A stretch of 62,196 nucleotides of DNA, taken from Candidatus Saccharibacteria bacterium UBA6209 (lineage in GTDB: Bacteria; Patescibacteriota; Saccharimonadia; Saccharimonadales; Saccharimonadaceae). The position numbers and the translations under genes were made by a program. The stretch spans positions 1 through 62,196 of the forward strand of contig CAJPKE010000001.1 in assembly GCA_905370345.1 (NCBI GenBank), written 5' to 3'. The notes under the pieces were generated by a model. The model did not search any database. It was not told the origin of the DNA and was given only the letters and a program-made list of their open reading frames with translations. The number at the start of each line of letters is the position of its first letter. Within the stretch, counting starts at the first letter, position 1. This document shows positions 8,091 to 18,118 of the stretch, piece after piece.

Positions 8091-10751
8091 GTGAAGAAAA
8101 AGACTACGATAAGCACCGCCGGACACGGCTCAAGCGATAAGAAATCTCCGTCGAAGCGGATGAACTTATATGCCAATTTGGCGCAGAAGCATAAGACTAA
8201 AAAAGACAAGGACGCGCGCGAACGAGCGGAATATTTGGCGACTTTGCCGAAACATCCCGTAAAGCGATTCTTTTATCGATTACATCCAAAGCGACTAGCG
8301 AAATATTGGTTCTCCAAGCGCGGCGGACTGATGGCGCTAAAAATTCTTGGCGTCAGCATCTTATTGATGTTATTGCTTATCGGCGGAATGTTCGCCTATT
8401 TCCGTAAAGACCTCGATAAAATTCGCCCTGGCGAGCTTGCTAAGCGCGTTCAAACGACTGTCACTAAATATTACGACCGCAACGACAATTTGCTTTGGGA
8501 AGATAAAGGTACGGGCAATTATCAATTGGTTGTCGAATCTGACCAGATTAGCGACTATTTGAAAAAAGCCACTGTCGCAATTGAAGACCGAAACTTCTAC
8601 AATCACCACGGCATCAGTATTAGCGGTATGTTGCGCGCAATGCTCTCAACTGCTTCACGACGCCAAGTTCAGGGTGGATCAACTCTGACACAGCAGCTAG
8701 TCAAGCAAGTCTTCTTCGCAGATGAGGCTGGCGACCGATCAATTAGCGGTATTCCTCGAAAGATCAAGGAAATCATCCTCGCAATCGAAGTTGAACGCAT
8801 GTATAGCAAAGACCAAATTCTGTCATTATATCTGAATGAATCTCCGTACGGCGGTCGTCGTAACGGCGCAGAGTCTGCAGCTCAGACATACTTTGGCAAG
8901 CATGCGAAAGATCTGACGCTGGCGGAAGCGGCGCTAATTGCTGGTATTCCACAGAATCCAACTTACTATAATCCATACAACACCGCTGGAAATAAGGCTT
9001 TAATTGCCCGACAACATACAGTTCTGGATTACATGGCTGAGCAAGGCGTTATTACCAAGGATGAGGCTGAAAAAGCTAAAAAGATTGACATTTTAAGCAC
9101 GCTTAAGCCGCAGACCGAACACTTGGAGAATATTAAGGCTCCTCACTTCCTATTGATGGTTCGCAATCAGTTGAGTAAAGAGCTTGGCGAATCAGTCGTT
9201 GGACGCGGTGGATTGACGATTAAGACCACCCTCGACTGGCGTATTCAGGAAAAACTTGAAAATGAGATGAAGTCATTCTTTGCAACGGGTCGACCAGATT
9301 CTGTGCGAATTAGTAACGGCGCCGCAACAGTCGAAGACGTTCAGACTGGACAAATCGTAGCACTTGTTGGTAGCCGTGACTTTAACTACACCGGCTTTGG
9401 TCAGGATAACGCCGCAGTTTCCTATATCCAGCCAGGTTCCACAATTAAGTCACTTGTATTTGTTCAATTATTTGACAAACACGACAGTAAGCAAGCATAC
9501 GGTAGCGGCACAGTACTAACCGATGAAAATATAGATAGAATATATGGAGCAACCCTACGAAACTGGGATAATAAGTTCATGGGCGCCATCAACATTCGAA
9601 GAGCCCTAGCCTTGTCACGAAACATTCCTGCAGTTAAAGCAGCTTATATTATAGGTGACGGATCTGCAAAGCCTGTCGTTGAGGGAATCCGCAGAATGGG
9701 CGATACTAACTATTGCCGACAGGAAGAAAATGCCGGTGGTTACGGACTCGGTGCAGCAATCGGCGCATGTGGAACAAAGCAGACAGAATTGGTGAACGCT
9801 TACTCAACATTGGCGCGAATGGGAGTCCAAAAAGACATTTCAAGTGTTATCGAGGTAAAGAACAGCCAAGGCGAAACTCTGAAAAAATGGAAAGATGAGG
9901 GTAAGCAAGTTATCGATTCGCAATCAGCATACATTGTGAACGACATCTTGTCCGACCGAACTCCTGGACTTCACGGCTGGATGGGTGTCAATGGCGTTCG
10001 AACCTCTGCAAAGACTGGTACATCGGACAAAGGCTCACAGCCAAAAGACCTCTGGATTATCAACTACAGCCCAGCTCTAGTCATGGGAATGTGGCTCGGA
10101 AACTCCGACACCAGCGTGATTGGTACATCAGCCTCCAACTACGGCATGCCAGTAATTAGAAGCGTTATGGAATTTGCCCACACCCAAGTTTACGCCAAGG
10201 AAGGCAAATGGAAGTCGGGTCAATGGTATGAGCGACCAAGCGGAATCCAGACTGTCAACGGTGAGCTCTACCCGTCATGGTGGAATAAGAAACAAAGTCA
10301 ATCTACAGAGAAAATCACCTTCGACAAAGTTTCTAAGAAAAAGGCAACAAACTGTACTCCGGATGGCGCAAAGGAAGAGATTGAAGTGACAAAGATTATC
10401 GATCCTTTGACTAAGAAAGAATCAATCACCGTTCCTTCAGGCTACGACGCGAACGCAGAAGATGACGTTCACAAGTGCGACGACACTAAGCCGCAAATTG
10501 GAGCAATATCATACACCAACAGCGGTAAGAAATATACGATAAATGTCGACGTTACAGCAGGAACTTGGGGCTTATCGGCAATCGAAATTACCGTGGACGG
10601 AAAGAGCATTAAGAGTTCAGAAATTACTTCAAGCGGCAAGCAGACCGCCACAGTAGAGCTTGATACGACAGGAGCGCACACAGTTTCTGTAACCATAAGA
10701 GACTCGGCATATTACACCGCCACTTCAACTGGCAGCATTCAAGTTAACTAA
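8091..10751 (+). CDS. Class A penicillin-binding protein (transglycosylase/transpeptidase)
   Basis: 886 residues, PBP1a-like, building peptidoglycan at the cell surface. Order: basic cytoplasmic tail (1-75), one membrane helix (81-104), GT51 glycosyltransferase with E165 in EDRNFY and QGGSTLTQQ (194-202), transpeptidase with S450 and K453 in PGSTIK, SRN (509-511) and KTGT (641-644). The C-terminal 120 residues look like an Ig/PASTA-type beta domain with paired cysteines. The start is GTG, six bases after a TATAAT box. The long Lys/Arg-rich tail is larger than usual. It converges with the PIN-TRAM gene with only 5 bases between stops. Confidence 0.95.
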   Translation: MKKKTTISTAGHGSSDKKSPSKRMNLYANLAQKHKTKKDKDARERAEYLATLPKHPVKRFFYRLHPKRLAKYWFSKRGGLMALKILGVSILLMLLLIGGMFAYFRKDLDKIRPGELAKRVQTTVTKYYDRNDNLLWEDKGTGNYQLVVESDQISDYLKKATVAIEDRNFYNHHGISISGMLRAMLSTASRRQVQGGSTLTQQLVKQVFFADEAGDRSISGIPRKIKEIILAIEVERMYSKDQILSLYLNESPYGGRRNGAESAAQTYFGKHAKDLTLAEAALIAGIPQNPTYYNPYNTAGNKALIARQHTVLDYMAEQGVITKDEAEKAKKIDILSTLKPQTEHLENIKAPHFLLMVRNQLSKELGESVVGRGGLTIKTTLDWRIQEKLENEMKSFFATGRPDSVRISNGAATVEDVQTGQIVALVGSRDFNYTGFGQDNAAVSYIQPGSTIKSLVFVQLFDKHDSKQAYGSGTVLTDENIDRIYGATLRNWDNKFMGAINIRRALALSRNIPAVKAAYIIGDGSAKPVVEGIRRMGDTNYCRQEENAGGYGLGAAIGACGTKQTELVNAYSTLARMGVQKDISSVIEVKNSQGETLKKWKDEGKQVIDSQSAYIVNDILSDRTPGLHGWMGVNGVRTSAKTGTSDKGSQPKDLWIINYSPALVMGMWLGNSDTSVIGTSASNYGMPVIRSVMEFAHTQVYAKEGKWKSGQWYERPSGIQTVNGELYPSWWNKKQSQSTEKITFDKVSKKKATNCTPDGAKEEIEVTKIIDPLTKKESITVPSGYDANAEDDVHKCDDTKPQIGAISYTNSGKKYTINVDVTAGTWGLSAIEITVDGKSIKSSEITSSGKQTATVELDTTGAHTVSVTIRDSAYYTATSTGSIQVN

Positions 10752-10756
10752 ATAAA

Positions 10757-11563
10757 CTATTGTTTATTCACCAAATTAATCAGCTCAGCCTCGTGTTGAG
10801 CTGATGTTTTTGAGCGACCATTTGTGCGCTTTTTAGGAACGCTAGTCTTCTGCTTTACAGGTTTTTTCTGTTCAACCACAAGCTTCGCAAACATCATTTT
10901 TCCAGCGTCGGTCTGCAAGCTTCGGATAATCTCAATCTTCTTCGTTTGTCCAATGTAGCGCTTGGCGTTCTCAACAACCACCATCGTTCCATCTTTCAAA
11001 TAGCCAACCGCTTGATGAGAATCTTGCCCCTTCTGCGACAGTTCCAAATCCAGCTCGTCACCAGGCAAATAACTCATCCGCAAGCTCTTTGCTAGCTCAT
11101 TGATATTCAAAACCTTAACGCCGTCAACTTGCGCCACCTTATTCAAATTATAGTCAAGCGTCAACACTGCCGCATCCATTTCCTTTGCCAATTTCAATAA
11201 GCGCGAATCCACACCTTCTGGCACGCGAATATTATCGTCATATAGCTCAAAAGAAGATTTCAAAATGTCCTTAAGCTCCTTCACAACATCCATACCGAAC
11301 CGCGCCCTTTCACGCTTATCGTGGTCTGCGCCATCAGCCAATAATTGCAGCTCCGTCAATACACTCCTTGGCACAATAATTTTTCCCAGTAAAAATCCGG
11401 TCTTCGCCAGTTCAGTCACTCGCCCGTCCATGAGTACTGACGTGTCGACCAAAATCGGCGTCGCGCCCACAGATGAATTTCGTCGCGGTTTTGCCAAGAA
11501 ATAAACCTCAGCCGCCAAACCAAGCAACATTATAATTATTATCAATCCGTAAAAATCTTTCAT
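10757..11563 (-). CDS. PIN-TRAM domain membrane protein (YacL-like)
   Basis: 268 residues: an N-terminal membrane helix (about 4-24), a PIN nuclease domain beginning at ILVDTSVLMDGR with D40 as a likely metal ligand and continuing through DYNLNKVAQ, and a TRAM RNA-binding domain (about 185-240) before a basic tail. This arrangement is that of the Bacillus YacL family. It is probably a membrane-tethered ribonuclease, but its target is unknown. It is the last gene of the nusA-clpC-peptidase-radA cluster, with an 11-base gap after radA. Confidence 0.85.
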   Translation of the reverse strand: MKDFYGLIIIIMLLGLAAEVYFLAKPRRNSSVGATPILVDTSVLMDGRVTELAKTGFLLGKIIVPRSVLTELQLLADGADHDKRERARFGMDVVKELKDILKSSFELYDDNIRVPEGVDSRLLKLAKEMDAAVLTLDYNLNKVAQVDGVKVLNINELAKSLRMSYLPGDELDLELSQKGQDSHQAVGYLKDGTMVVVENAKRYIGQTKKIEIIRSLQTDAGKMMFAKLVVEQKKPVKQKTSVPKKRTNGRSKTSAQHEAELINLVNKQ

Positions 11564-11574
11564 TTTTTCCCTTT

Positions 11575-12924
11575 CTATTGTAAATAGTCAATCAGCGCCT
11601 GCCGCATATCGCTGACGCCTTTTATAAATTTATCTTTATGAACTTTTGGCGCAATCGCATAAGTGAAGCCCAGCTTCTTCGCCTCTTTAATTCGAGCTTG
11701 CCAATTCGTCGCCGAACGAACCTCGCCACCCAAACCAATCTCGCCAAACACCACGGCGCCTTCATCAAGACTTCGCCCAGCGCTAGCGCTAGCAATCGCC
11801 ATCGCCACAGCCAAATCAGCCGCTGGATCATTTAGTTTCAGACCGCCAACCACATTGACATAAATATCTTTGTCCGCCAATTTCAACTTGGTTCTCTTCT
11901 CTAAAACCGCCACCAACAGATTCAATCGATTCAGATCAAAACCACTCGCCGTGCGCTTAGGATAGCCAAAATTCGTCGGATTAACTAGCGCCTGAATCTC
12001 CACCAAAAGCGGACGTGCGCCTTCCATGGTCGCCAACACAATTGACCCATCCAGATTCTGCCGCTCCGCCAGAAGTTCCGCCGACGGATTCTTCACGATT
12101 CTTAGACCCTGCTCGTCCATCTCAAAAATTGCCGCTTCATTAGTCGAACCATATCGATTCTTCTGCGCCCGAACAACTCGAAAACCGCCATATCGATCGC
12201 CCTCAAAGTTCAGCACAACGTCCACCAAATGTTCTAATATTTTCGGACCAGCAATCGAGCCCTCTTTGGTGACGTGACCAACCAAAATCACCGCCGTACC
12301 CGAAGCTTTGGCGGCACGAATAATTACATTTGACGAGTTGGTGATCTGGCTAACCGACCCCGGAGCGGAGGAAATCTCACTGAGAGAAATTGTCTGAACC
12401 GAATCGACAATCGCCAGATCATATCCGCCTTGCTGAATTGACGCCGCAATATCTTCCGCGCTATTACTGGACGCCAGCTGCATTTTTTCCGAATCAGCCG
12501 CACCCAAACGCTCCGCACGAAGCTTCACTTGAGAAACCGACTCCTCGCCGCTCACATATAACACCGATTTTGTCTTGGCGATATGTGCCGCAACTTGCGC
12601 CAAAAGCGTACTTTTCCCAATTCCTGGCTGACCCGCCACCAACACCACGCCGCCAACCAAAAATCCACCACCCAAAACAGTGTCCAAATCGTCAATTCCC
12701 GTGCTTAATCTTTCTAGTCCAGACTCAGAGGCAGCTTCACGAATGCTAGACGTTTTCAAGGCTTTGCCGCGCCCAGCAGATTTATCGACAACAGATGAGC
12801 CACCAGAAGAAACGACCTGCTCGACTAGTGAATTCCATTCTCCGCAATTTTCACACCTGCCAGCCCACTTTGAAAAACTAGCCCCGCACTGCTGACAAAC
12901 AAATTGACTTTTAGCTTTCGCCAT
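11575..12924 (-). CDS. radA: DNA repair protein RadA
   Basis: 449 residues, the usual size. N-terminal zinc finger C10/C13/C24/C27, RecA-like ATPase with Walker A GQPGIGKS (98-105), the RadA-specific KNRYG motif (255-259), and a C-terminal Lon-protease-like domain lacking a catalytic serine pattern. RadA promotes branch migration and processing of recombination intermediates. It overlaps the stop of the upstream metallopeptidase by 1 nt. Confidence 0.96.
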   Translation of the reverse strand: MAKAKSQFVCQQCGASFSKWAGRCENCGEWNSLVEQVVSSGGSSVVDKSAGRGKALKTSSIREAASESGLERLSTGIDDLDTVLGGGFLVGGVVLVAGQPGIGKSTLLAQVAAHIAKTKSVLYVSGEESVSQVKLRAERLGAADSEKMQLASSNSAEDIAASIQQGGYDLAIVDSVQTISLSEISSAPGSVSQITNSSNVIIRAAKASGTAVILVGHVTKEGSIAGPKILEHLVDVVLNFEGDRYGGFRVVRAQKNRYGSTNEAAIFEMDEQGLRIVKNPSAELLAERQNLDGSIVLATMEGARPLLVEIQALVNPTNFGYPKRTASGFDLNRLNLLVAVLEKRTKLKLADKDIYVNVVGGLKLNDPAADLAVAMAIASASAGRSLDEGAVVFGEIGLGGEVRSATNWQARIKEAKKLGFTYAIAPKVHKDKFIKGVSDMRQALIDYLQ

Positions 12925-13904
12925 TATTTCGCCCCCTCCAAACTATCCAAACTTTTATTCAATTCATCAATCTGCACTCCCAACTCCCTGAGCCGCAAAA
13001 CATCAGAATTGTAAGAATTGATCTCAGAATTCAAATTGGCACGCCTTTCGTTCGATTTCGAAAGCTCCGCCTTCAGAGCTTGACGTTGACTATAAAAATC
13101 ACTCTGCGACAAGAATCCGCCGCTAATGCCCGCTCGCCGATTAAAGTCCGCCACGCGACCATTATAATCCGCCAAATCAGTTGAATATTGTGATAATTCT
13201 CTATTTAATTTTTCCTTTCGAACCTTCAATGATTCACTCAACTTCTGCGCTTCATTTTCTCTGGATTCAAATTTTTCTTGATATTGCGCGTGCAATTTCA
13301 CCACTTCGAATCTATCAGTAAAATATCGTCGGTAATATTCTTCCAGCTCGTCGCCCAAATCGGCAAATTCCGTCCCCAAAATCGAATGCAACTCGTTAGC
13401 TCTCGTTCCAGGTTGCGCACGATCATAATACTCCATCCGCTCGGACAATTTCTTATTTTTCACATTATTATAAGCCTGCTCCAAAAGCCCGCTCAAATGA
13501 GATTTTTCCGACTCGCTCAGCCTTTCCCAGGCAGCGTGCAACATCTCATGCGCTGCCGTCACTTCTTTCACGCCATCAAGCTCAGAATTAGTTACGTTAT
13601 AAATATAAATATCTCTAGACGACGGATTGTAACAACCCAAAATTGCGTTTCCCTTTTCCACACGCCGACAATCTTCATTAAACTCATTCGCCGATTTGAT
13701 TTGTGGATTAGAAACATAGAACATTTTCCTGCCAACATCCGACATCTTTACGCGATCAGCAATAGCAACAATTTCCGCACTCGGCTTATATTGCCACAGC
13801 GTAATCTCGTCAATAATTTGCTGACGATTCATCATCACAAAAACCGCAGTAGAAAGTACAATTATCGGCGTGAGGACGCTGAATATTCTACGCACGATTG
13901 ACAT
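12924..13904 (-). CDS. Membrane-anchored HEXXH protein with C-terminal coiled coil
   Basis: 326 residues. A signal-anchor helix (about 9-26) is followed by an extracytoplasmic domain with HEMLH (119-123) preceded by TAA, a classic zinc-metallopeptidase HEXXH motif, and a downstream acidic/His region that could supply the third ligand. From about 195 to the end it is a long, heptad-like, charged coiled coil (LSESLKVRKEKLNRELSQ). I do not know the family; a cell-surface peptidase is the reasonable inference. It overlaps clpC by 17 nt and radA by 1 nt, so it is made with protein quality-control and repair genes. Confidence 0.7.
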   Translation of the reverse strand: MSIVRRIFSVLTPIIVLSTAVFVMMNRQQIIDEITLWQYKPSAEIVAIADRVKMSDVGRKMFYVSNPQIKSANEFNEDCRRVEKGNAILGCYNPSSRDIYIYNVTNSELDGVKEVTAAHEMLHAAWERLSESEKSHLSGLLEQAYNNVKNKKLSERMEYYDRAQPGTRANELHSILGTEFADLGDELEEYYRRYFTDRFEVVKLHAQYQEKFESRENEAQKLSESLKVRKEKLNRELSQYSTDLADYNGRVADFNRRAGISGGFLSQSDFYSQRQALKAELSKSNERRANLNSEINSYNSDVLRLRELGVQIDELNKSLDSLEGAK

Positions 13905-16344
13905 TAATCACCACCTTATCATTATCAGTTTTAGCCTCCAGCGTGTCGCCAGGTTTTGCTTTATTGGACAATAAAACATCACTCAGCGGATCCGCCAATT
14001 CCGACTGAATTGTTCGTCTTAAAACTCGCACGCCGCGTTGCTCGTCAAATCCTCGATCAATCAACCAACGCTTCGCCGAAGAAGTAATATCAAGCGCCAT
14101 TCCATGTCGACCAACAGCTTTGATCAAGTCAGACGTGAGATTGTCAAAAATCTTTCGTACGACCGAACGAGAGAGTGGCTTAAATGTAATCACGCTATCA
14201 AATCTGCTAATCAATTCTGGACGCAAAAACTCCTCAAGCTCACGCAGAGCGGCACGCGAATTTTTCTCGTGACGATTTTCGCTAGCCGACTTTTTCTGCC
14301 CAGACACGCCAAATCCCAGCTCCGAGTCCTGAATCATTTGCTCGGCGCCGACGTTGCTCGTCAATATGACAATCGTCTGCCGAAAACTCACCGTTCGTCC
14401 GTGAGAATCGCTTAACTTACCGTCCTCCAGAATTTGCAAAAGCAAATTCAGAACGTCAGGATGCGCCTTTTCAATCTCATCGAACAACACCACGCTATAT
14501 GGTCGACGACGAACTTTATCCGTTAATTTCCCGCCATCCTCATAGCCAACATAACCAGCCGGCGCACCAACCAGCCGACTAGCCGTGTGACGCTCGGAAA
14601 ACTCGCTCATGTCAATTTTAATCAAACTATCATCGCCGCCAAAAACTTCCCGCGCCAGAACTCGCGCCAATTCCGTTTTTCCAACTCCGGTCGGTCCCAG
14701 AAAAATAAACGACCCAAGCGGCCCACTCTGACGACTCAAACCAGCTTTATTGCGGCGAATCGCGCGCGCCAGTTGCTCAATCGCTTCATTCTGACCAAGA
14801 ACACTCCGACTCAGACGCTTCTCCAGGCGAATCAAATCCTTCATCTGATTTAACGATAATCTGTCAATCGGAATATTCGTCATTGCCGAAACCGCTCGAC
14901 GCAAATATTCATCGGTCAATACCGGCTCATCACTGACTTCATCTTTCAGCGCTTCGGCTTGCAATTCCAATTGCCTCATTTGCATCTTAAACTCTGCAGC
15001 CTTTTCGTAATTTTCAGCCTCGACCGCGGCGTCAATTTTTCCAGCCAATCGCTTAATTTGGCGAGCCAACTTATCCTTGCGCGACAATTTTATTGGCGAG
15101 CTAGACTTCAATAAACTCGCCGCCTCGTCAATCACGTCGATCGCTTTATCTGGCAAAAATCGCTCCGTCACGTAACGCCGACTCAAATCCACCGCCTCAG
15201 TCAGCATTTCGTCAGGAATTTGAACTTGATGATGCTTAGCTAATTTTCCTCTCAATCCTCGCATCATCTCCACCGCCTCTTCTGGCGACGGCTCATTGAC
15301 CGTCACAGATTGGAAGCGCCGTGACAACGCAGCATCTTTTTCTATATGCTTTCGATATTCCTCAAACGTCGTCGCACCAATCAGTCGCACCTCGCCTCGC
15401 GACAACGCTGGCTTCAATACATTTGCCGCATCCATCGAGCCTTCGGCCGAACCAGCACCAACTAACAGATGTAACTCGTCAATAAACAAAATAACTTCTT
15501 GATGTTTTTTGGCGACCGCCAGAACTTTTTGCAATCTCTCCTCAAATTGTCCGCGATATTTCGTCCCAGCAATCATCGCCGTCAAATCCAATTGAAAAAG
15601 TCGCTTACCTTTCAAAAATTCGGGAACTTTATTATCAGCAATCCTCTGTGCCAAGCCCTCAACGACCGCAGTTTTACCGACGCCAGGTTCGCCAATTAGC
15701 GCTGGATTATTCTTGCTACGCCGACCCAAAATCGTGATCATTCGCTGAATTTCCGACGATCGACCAATCACCGGATCCAAAAATCCTTCGCTAGCACGCC
15801 GCGTCAAATCGACACCAAATTTCTCCAAAACTCGCAAATCGCCAGAATTTTTACTTGCCGTACTGCGTTCACTCTGCAGAGATTCAAACTGCTGTTTATC
15901 AAACACATCTTCCAAACTTCCACGCAGATTGTCAATGTCAACGTTCATATCCCGCAGCAATTTAGTCGCTCGCGCTTCGTGCTGCTGCAGCATTCCATAA
16001 ACGATGTGTTCCGTGCCAATTTTTTCCTGTCCAAATTCAATCGCTAATTGCCAAGCAATCCTTATCAATTCAACAACTTCAGCGCTCAAACCCTTACTTA
16101 CAATCGTAATCACCAGCGGCTTTGCGGTCAGGTTCAACGCCATTTCCGCACGATCCAAAGTTACGCCATTTTCCGCCAAAATCTTTGCGCCCAATGACGA
16201 ATTCTGCGCCAACACACCAAGCAAAATATGCTCCGTGCCAACATATTCGCTCCCCTCATTATGCGCCAGAAAACCAGCCCGCCCCAAACTGGCCCGAGCC
16301 GTTTCCGTTAGCCGAGGTTCTAGTTCAGAAAAATCTTCTGACAT
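13888..16344 (-). CDS. clpC: ATP-dependent Clp protease ATP-binding subunit ClpC
   Basis: 818 residues from the chosen ATG at 16344, which has a near-perfect Shine-Dalgarno (AAAGGAGGGCGAT). A longer frame back to 16404 would overlap nusA and lacks such a site. Domains: two Clp N repeats (about 4-145), AAA1 with GEPGVGKT, a central UVR motif segment (AAVEAENYEKAAEFK) that marks ClpC rather than ClpA or ClpB, and AAA2 with GPTGVGKT. It unfolds substrates for ClpP in the cytosol. It sits 40 bases after nusA. Confidence 0.95.
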   Translation of the reverse strand: MSEDFSELEPRLTETARASLGRAGFLAHNEGSEYVGTEHILLGVLAQNSSLGAKILAENGVTLDRAEMALNLTAKPLVITIVSKGLSAEVVELIRIAWQLAIEFGQEKIGTEHIVYGMLQQHEARATKLLRDMNVDIDNLRGSLEDVFDKQQFESLQSERSTASKNSGDLRVLEKFGVDLTRRASEGFLDPVIGRSSEIQRMITILGRRSKNNPALIGEPGVGKTAVVEGLAQRIADNKVPEFLKGKRLFQLDLTAMIAGTKYRGQFEERLQKVLAVAKKHQEVILFIDELHLLVGAGSAEGSMDAANVLKPALSRGEVRLIGATTFEEYRKHIEKDAALSRRFQSVTVNEPSPEEAVEMMRGLRGKLAKHHQVQIPDEMLTEAVDLSRRYVTERFLPDKAIDVIDEAASLLKSSSPIKLSRKDKLARQIKRLAGKIDAAVEAENYEKAAEFKMQMRQLELQAEALKDEVSDEPVLTDEYLRRAVSAMTNIPIDRLSLNQMKDLIRLEKRLSRSVLGQNEAIEQLARAIRRNKAGLSRQSGPLGSFIFLGPTGVGKTELARVLAREVFGGDDSLIKIDMSEFSERHTASRLVGAPAGYVGYEDGGKLTDKVRRRPYSVVLFDEIEKAHPDVLNLLLQILEDGKLSDSHGRTVSFRQTIVILTSNVGAEQMIQDSELGFGVSGQKKSASENRHEKNSRAALRELEEFLRPELISRFDSVITFKPLSRSVVRKIFDNLTSDLIKAVGRHGMALDITSSAKRWLIDRGFDEQRGVRVLRRTIQSELADPLSDVLLSNKAKPGDTLEAKTDNDKVVINVNRA

Positions 16345-16384
16345 ATCGCCCTCCTTTCGTTTTCGGCGATTCGCAGAAGGCAGC

Positions 16385-17506
16385 CTATTCCGCCACCTCC
16401 TCAACTACGCTCATCAAGCTATCCTCAATATTCTTTCGAGGTTTTGGCTCCGCCTTAACGGGAGTTTTTGCTTCGATGTCTAATTCATAGCCAGTCAATC
16501 GACTTGCCAAGCGAACGTTCTGTCCGGCACGACCGATTGCTATTGACTGCTGATCTTCGCTAACGTAAACCGTCGCACGCTTCTCATCTTCATTGACAGT
16601 CACACTCAAAACCTCTGCCGGGCTCATTGCATTAGCAATAAATCCAGCCGCATCTTCCTCGTATGGAATAATGTCAATCTTTTCCTGCTCACCAATTTCA
16701 TTCATCACAGCCTGAACACGGGCGCCATGACCACCAACAAACGTACCAACTGGATCAACGCCAGGTAGCGCTGAAGAAACCGCCAATTTAGTTCGGCGAC
16801 CAGCTTCACGTGCGATTGCCTTAATCTCAACTGCACCAGTTTCCATCTCTGGGACTTCTTGGTTGAACAAGAATCGCACAAACTCTTCATTACCGCGGCT
16901 AAGAATCAATTGCGGACCGCGACCTTCGCGCTCGATATCCTTAATATAAACCTTAATTCGACGACCAACGCCGTAATATTCGCCAGGGATTTGCTCACTC
17001 TGAGGCATAATTCCGACAGCCTTGCCCAGCTCAATTCGCACAACACGTGGCTCAACTCGCTGAACCGTACCAATAACAACCGTACCGATTTTATCTTCAA
17101 ATTCCGCCAAGACAACTTCACGCTCAGCTTCGCGCAAACGCTGCAGAATCACTTGCTTAGCAGTCTGAGCCGCAACTCGACCAAAAGTCGTCACGTTATG
17201 AGTTTCCATCACAACTTCACCGCCAAGTTCAGCCGCAGGATCTATCTCCTTAGCTTCCTCTAGGTCGATTTGATTGGCGTCATTCTCAACTTCTTCAACA
17301 ACAGTTTTAACAACCGACACGACAGCCGTACCGTTATTGACATTCAAGCTTGCGCGAACCAACTGATCTCGCGTACCATTATCACGACGCCAAGCCGCCG
17401 CAATCGCCTGCTCAATCACGCTCAAAACTGTTTCTTCTGGCAAGTTTTTTTCCTCAGCAATCGTACGCACTGCCAACGTCAACTGCTTAATGTTCAAGTC
17501 TTCCAT
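16385..17506 (-). CDS. nusA: Transcription termination/antitermination protein NusA
   Basis: 373 residues: N-terminal RNA-polymerase-binding domain (1-125), S1 domain (about 130-200), and two KH domains (about 205-345) with the GxxGxxI-type IGRAGQNVRLA signature. The C-terminal acidic repeats of E. coli NusA are missing, as in many compact genomes. It modulates pausing, termination and antitermination. It is the first gene of the nusA-clpC-peptidase-radA-PIN cluster and has a proper leader and AAGGAG site. Confidence 0.95.
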   Translation of the reverse strand: MEDLNIKQLTLAVRTIAEEKNLPEETVLSVIEQAIAAAWRRDNGTRDQLVRASLNVNNGTAVVSVVKTVVEEVENDANQIDLEEAKEIDPAAELGGEVVMETHNVTTFGRVAAQTAKQVILQRLREAEREVVLAEFEDKIGTVVIGTVQRVEPRVVRIELGKAVGIMPQSEQIPGEYYGVGRRIKVYIKDIEREGRGPQLILSRGNEEFVRFLFNQEVPEMETGAVEIKAIAREAGRRTKLAVSSALPGVDPVGTFVGGHGARVQAVMNEIGEQEKIDIIPYEEDAAGFIANAMSPAEVLSVTVNEDEKRATVYVSEDQQSIAIGRAGQNVRLASRLTGYELDIEAKTPVKAEPKPRKNIEDSLMSVVEEVAE

Positions 17507-17626
17507 TATATTCTCCTTCTTATTAATTATATCTTTTTCCGTCTCAAACTTCCATAAACGAAAAACTCCGACCTGCCGGCCGGATTAGTACTTCTCTATT
17601 GTAGCGGAAAGATTCTATTCTGTCAA
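17507..17626 (-). promoter_or_regulatory. nusA promoter and GC-rich leader
   Basis: On the minus strand TTGACA (17626-17621), 17-bp spacer, TACAAT (17603-17598). The leader of about 85 nt contains CCGGCCGG and a TCCG...CGGA stem directly followed by five T, which looks like a weak intrinsic terminator before the gene. NusA is known to autoregulate through leader termination in other bacteria; here that is inference. Confidence 0.6.
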
Positions 17627-17659
17627 TCCAATTCTTTTCGCCAAAGAGATAAACATTTC

Positions 17660-18082
17660 TTAGTGGATGGGCGATATTTGGTCAAAGCCAATTCTTTGGT
17701 AAAACTCTTCAGCGGATTTTAGGGAATACAATTTGACGGCACGCGCGTCTGGATATTCACTAGCCAAAGCTTCAATAGCCGCCCGACCAATTCCTCGCTT
17801 GCGCGCAACTTCCCTAACAAAAAGATCTTCTATAGTAACCTCGCCGTCACCATTAGGGCATACAGTCATAAGCCCAGATGACAACTCTTCACCAGAAGTA
17901 TCAATAGCAAAAACGTCGCTACCGTAGTAATTATTCATACCTTTTAAATATTCTATTAAATCCTTTTTCGCACTATCCGGAAACTCACAGCCCAAAACAG
18001 ACTCCGAATGAGCTACGGCTGCCCGCTCCAAAGCTTCATCATCATTCACTGACAATTTAGTAAGACATACTTCAGATTTCAT
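17660..18082 (-). CDS. GNAT family N-acetyltransferase
   Basis: 140 residues with a GNAT core: DLFVREVARKRGIGRAAIEAL contains the acetyl-CoA-binding R-x-x-G-I-G motif (about 94-99), followed by a strand-turn ending in YQRIGF. The substrate cannot be predicted. It has its own promoter: TTGACA (18116-18111), 16-bp spacer, TAAAAT (18094-18089), six bases before the ATG at 18082, hence probably leaderless. Confidence 0.85.
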   Translation of the reverse strand: MKSEVCLTKLSVNDDEALERAAVAHSESVLGCEFPDSAKKDLIEYLKGMNNYYGSDVFAIDTSGEELSSGLMTVCPNGDGEVTIEDLFVREVARKRGIGRAAIEALASEYPDARAVKLYSLKSAEEFYQRIGFDQISPIH

Positions 18083-18118
18083 TCTACCATTTTATCATAA
18101 AAACGTATTTTGTCAATA

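Noticed and set aside
13278..13901. 207-codon open frame opposite the HEXXH protein gene
   Set aside because: Antisense shadow; composition follows the complement of the real gene and it lacks a ribosome site.
16345..16404. 20-codon N-terminal extension of ClpC
   Set aside because: It would overlap nusA and is Arg-rich; a near-perfect ribosome site stands just before the ATG at 16344.
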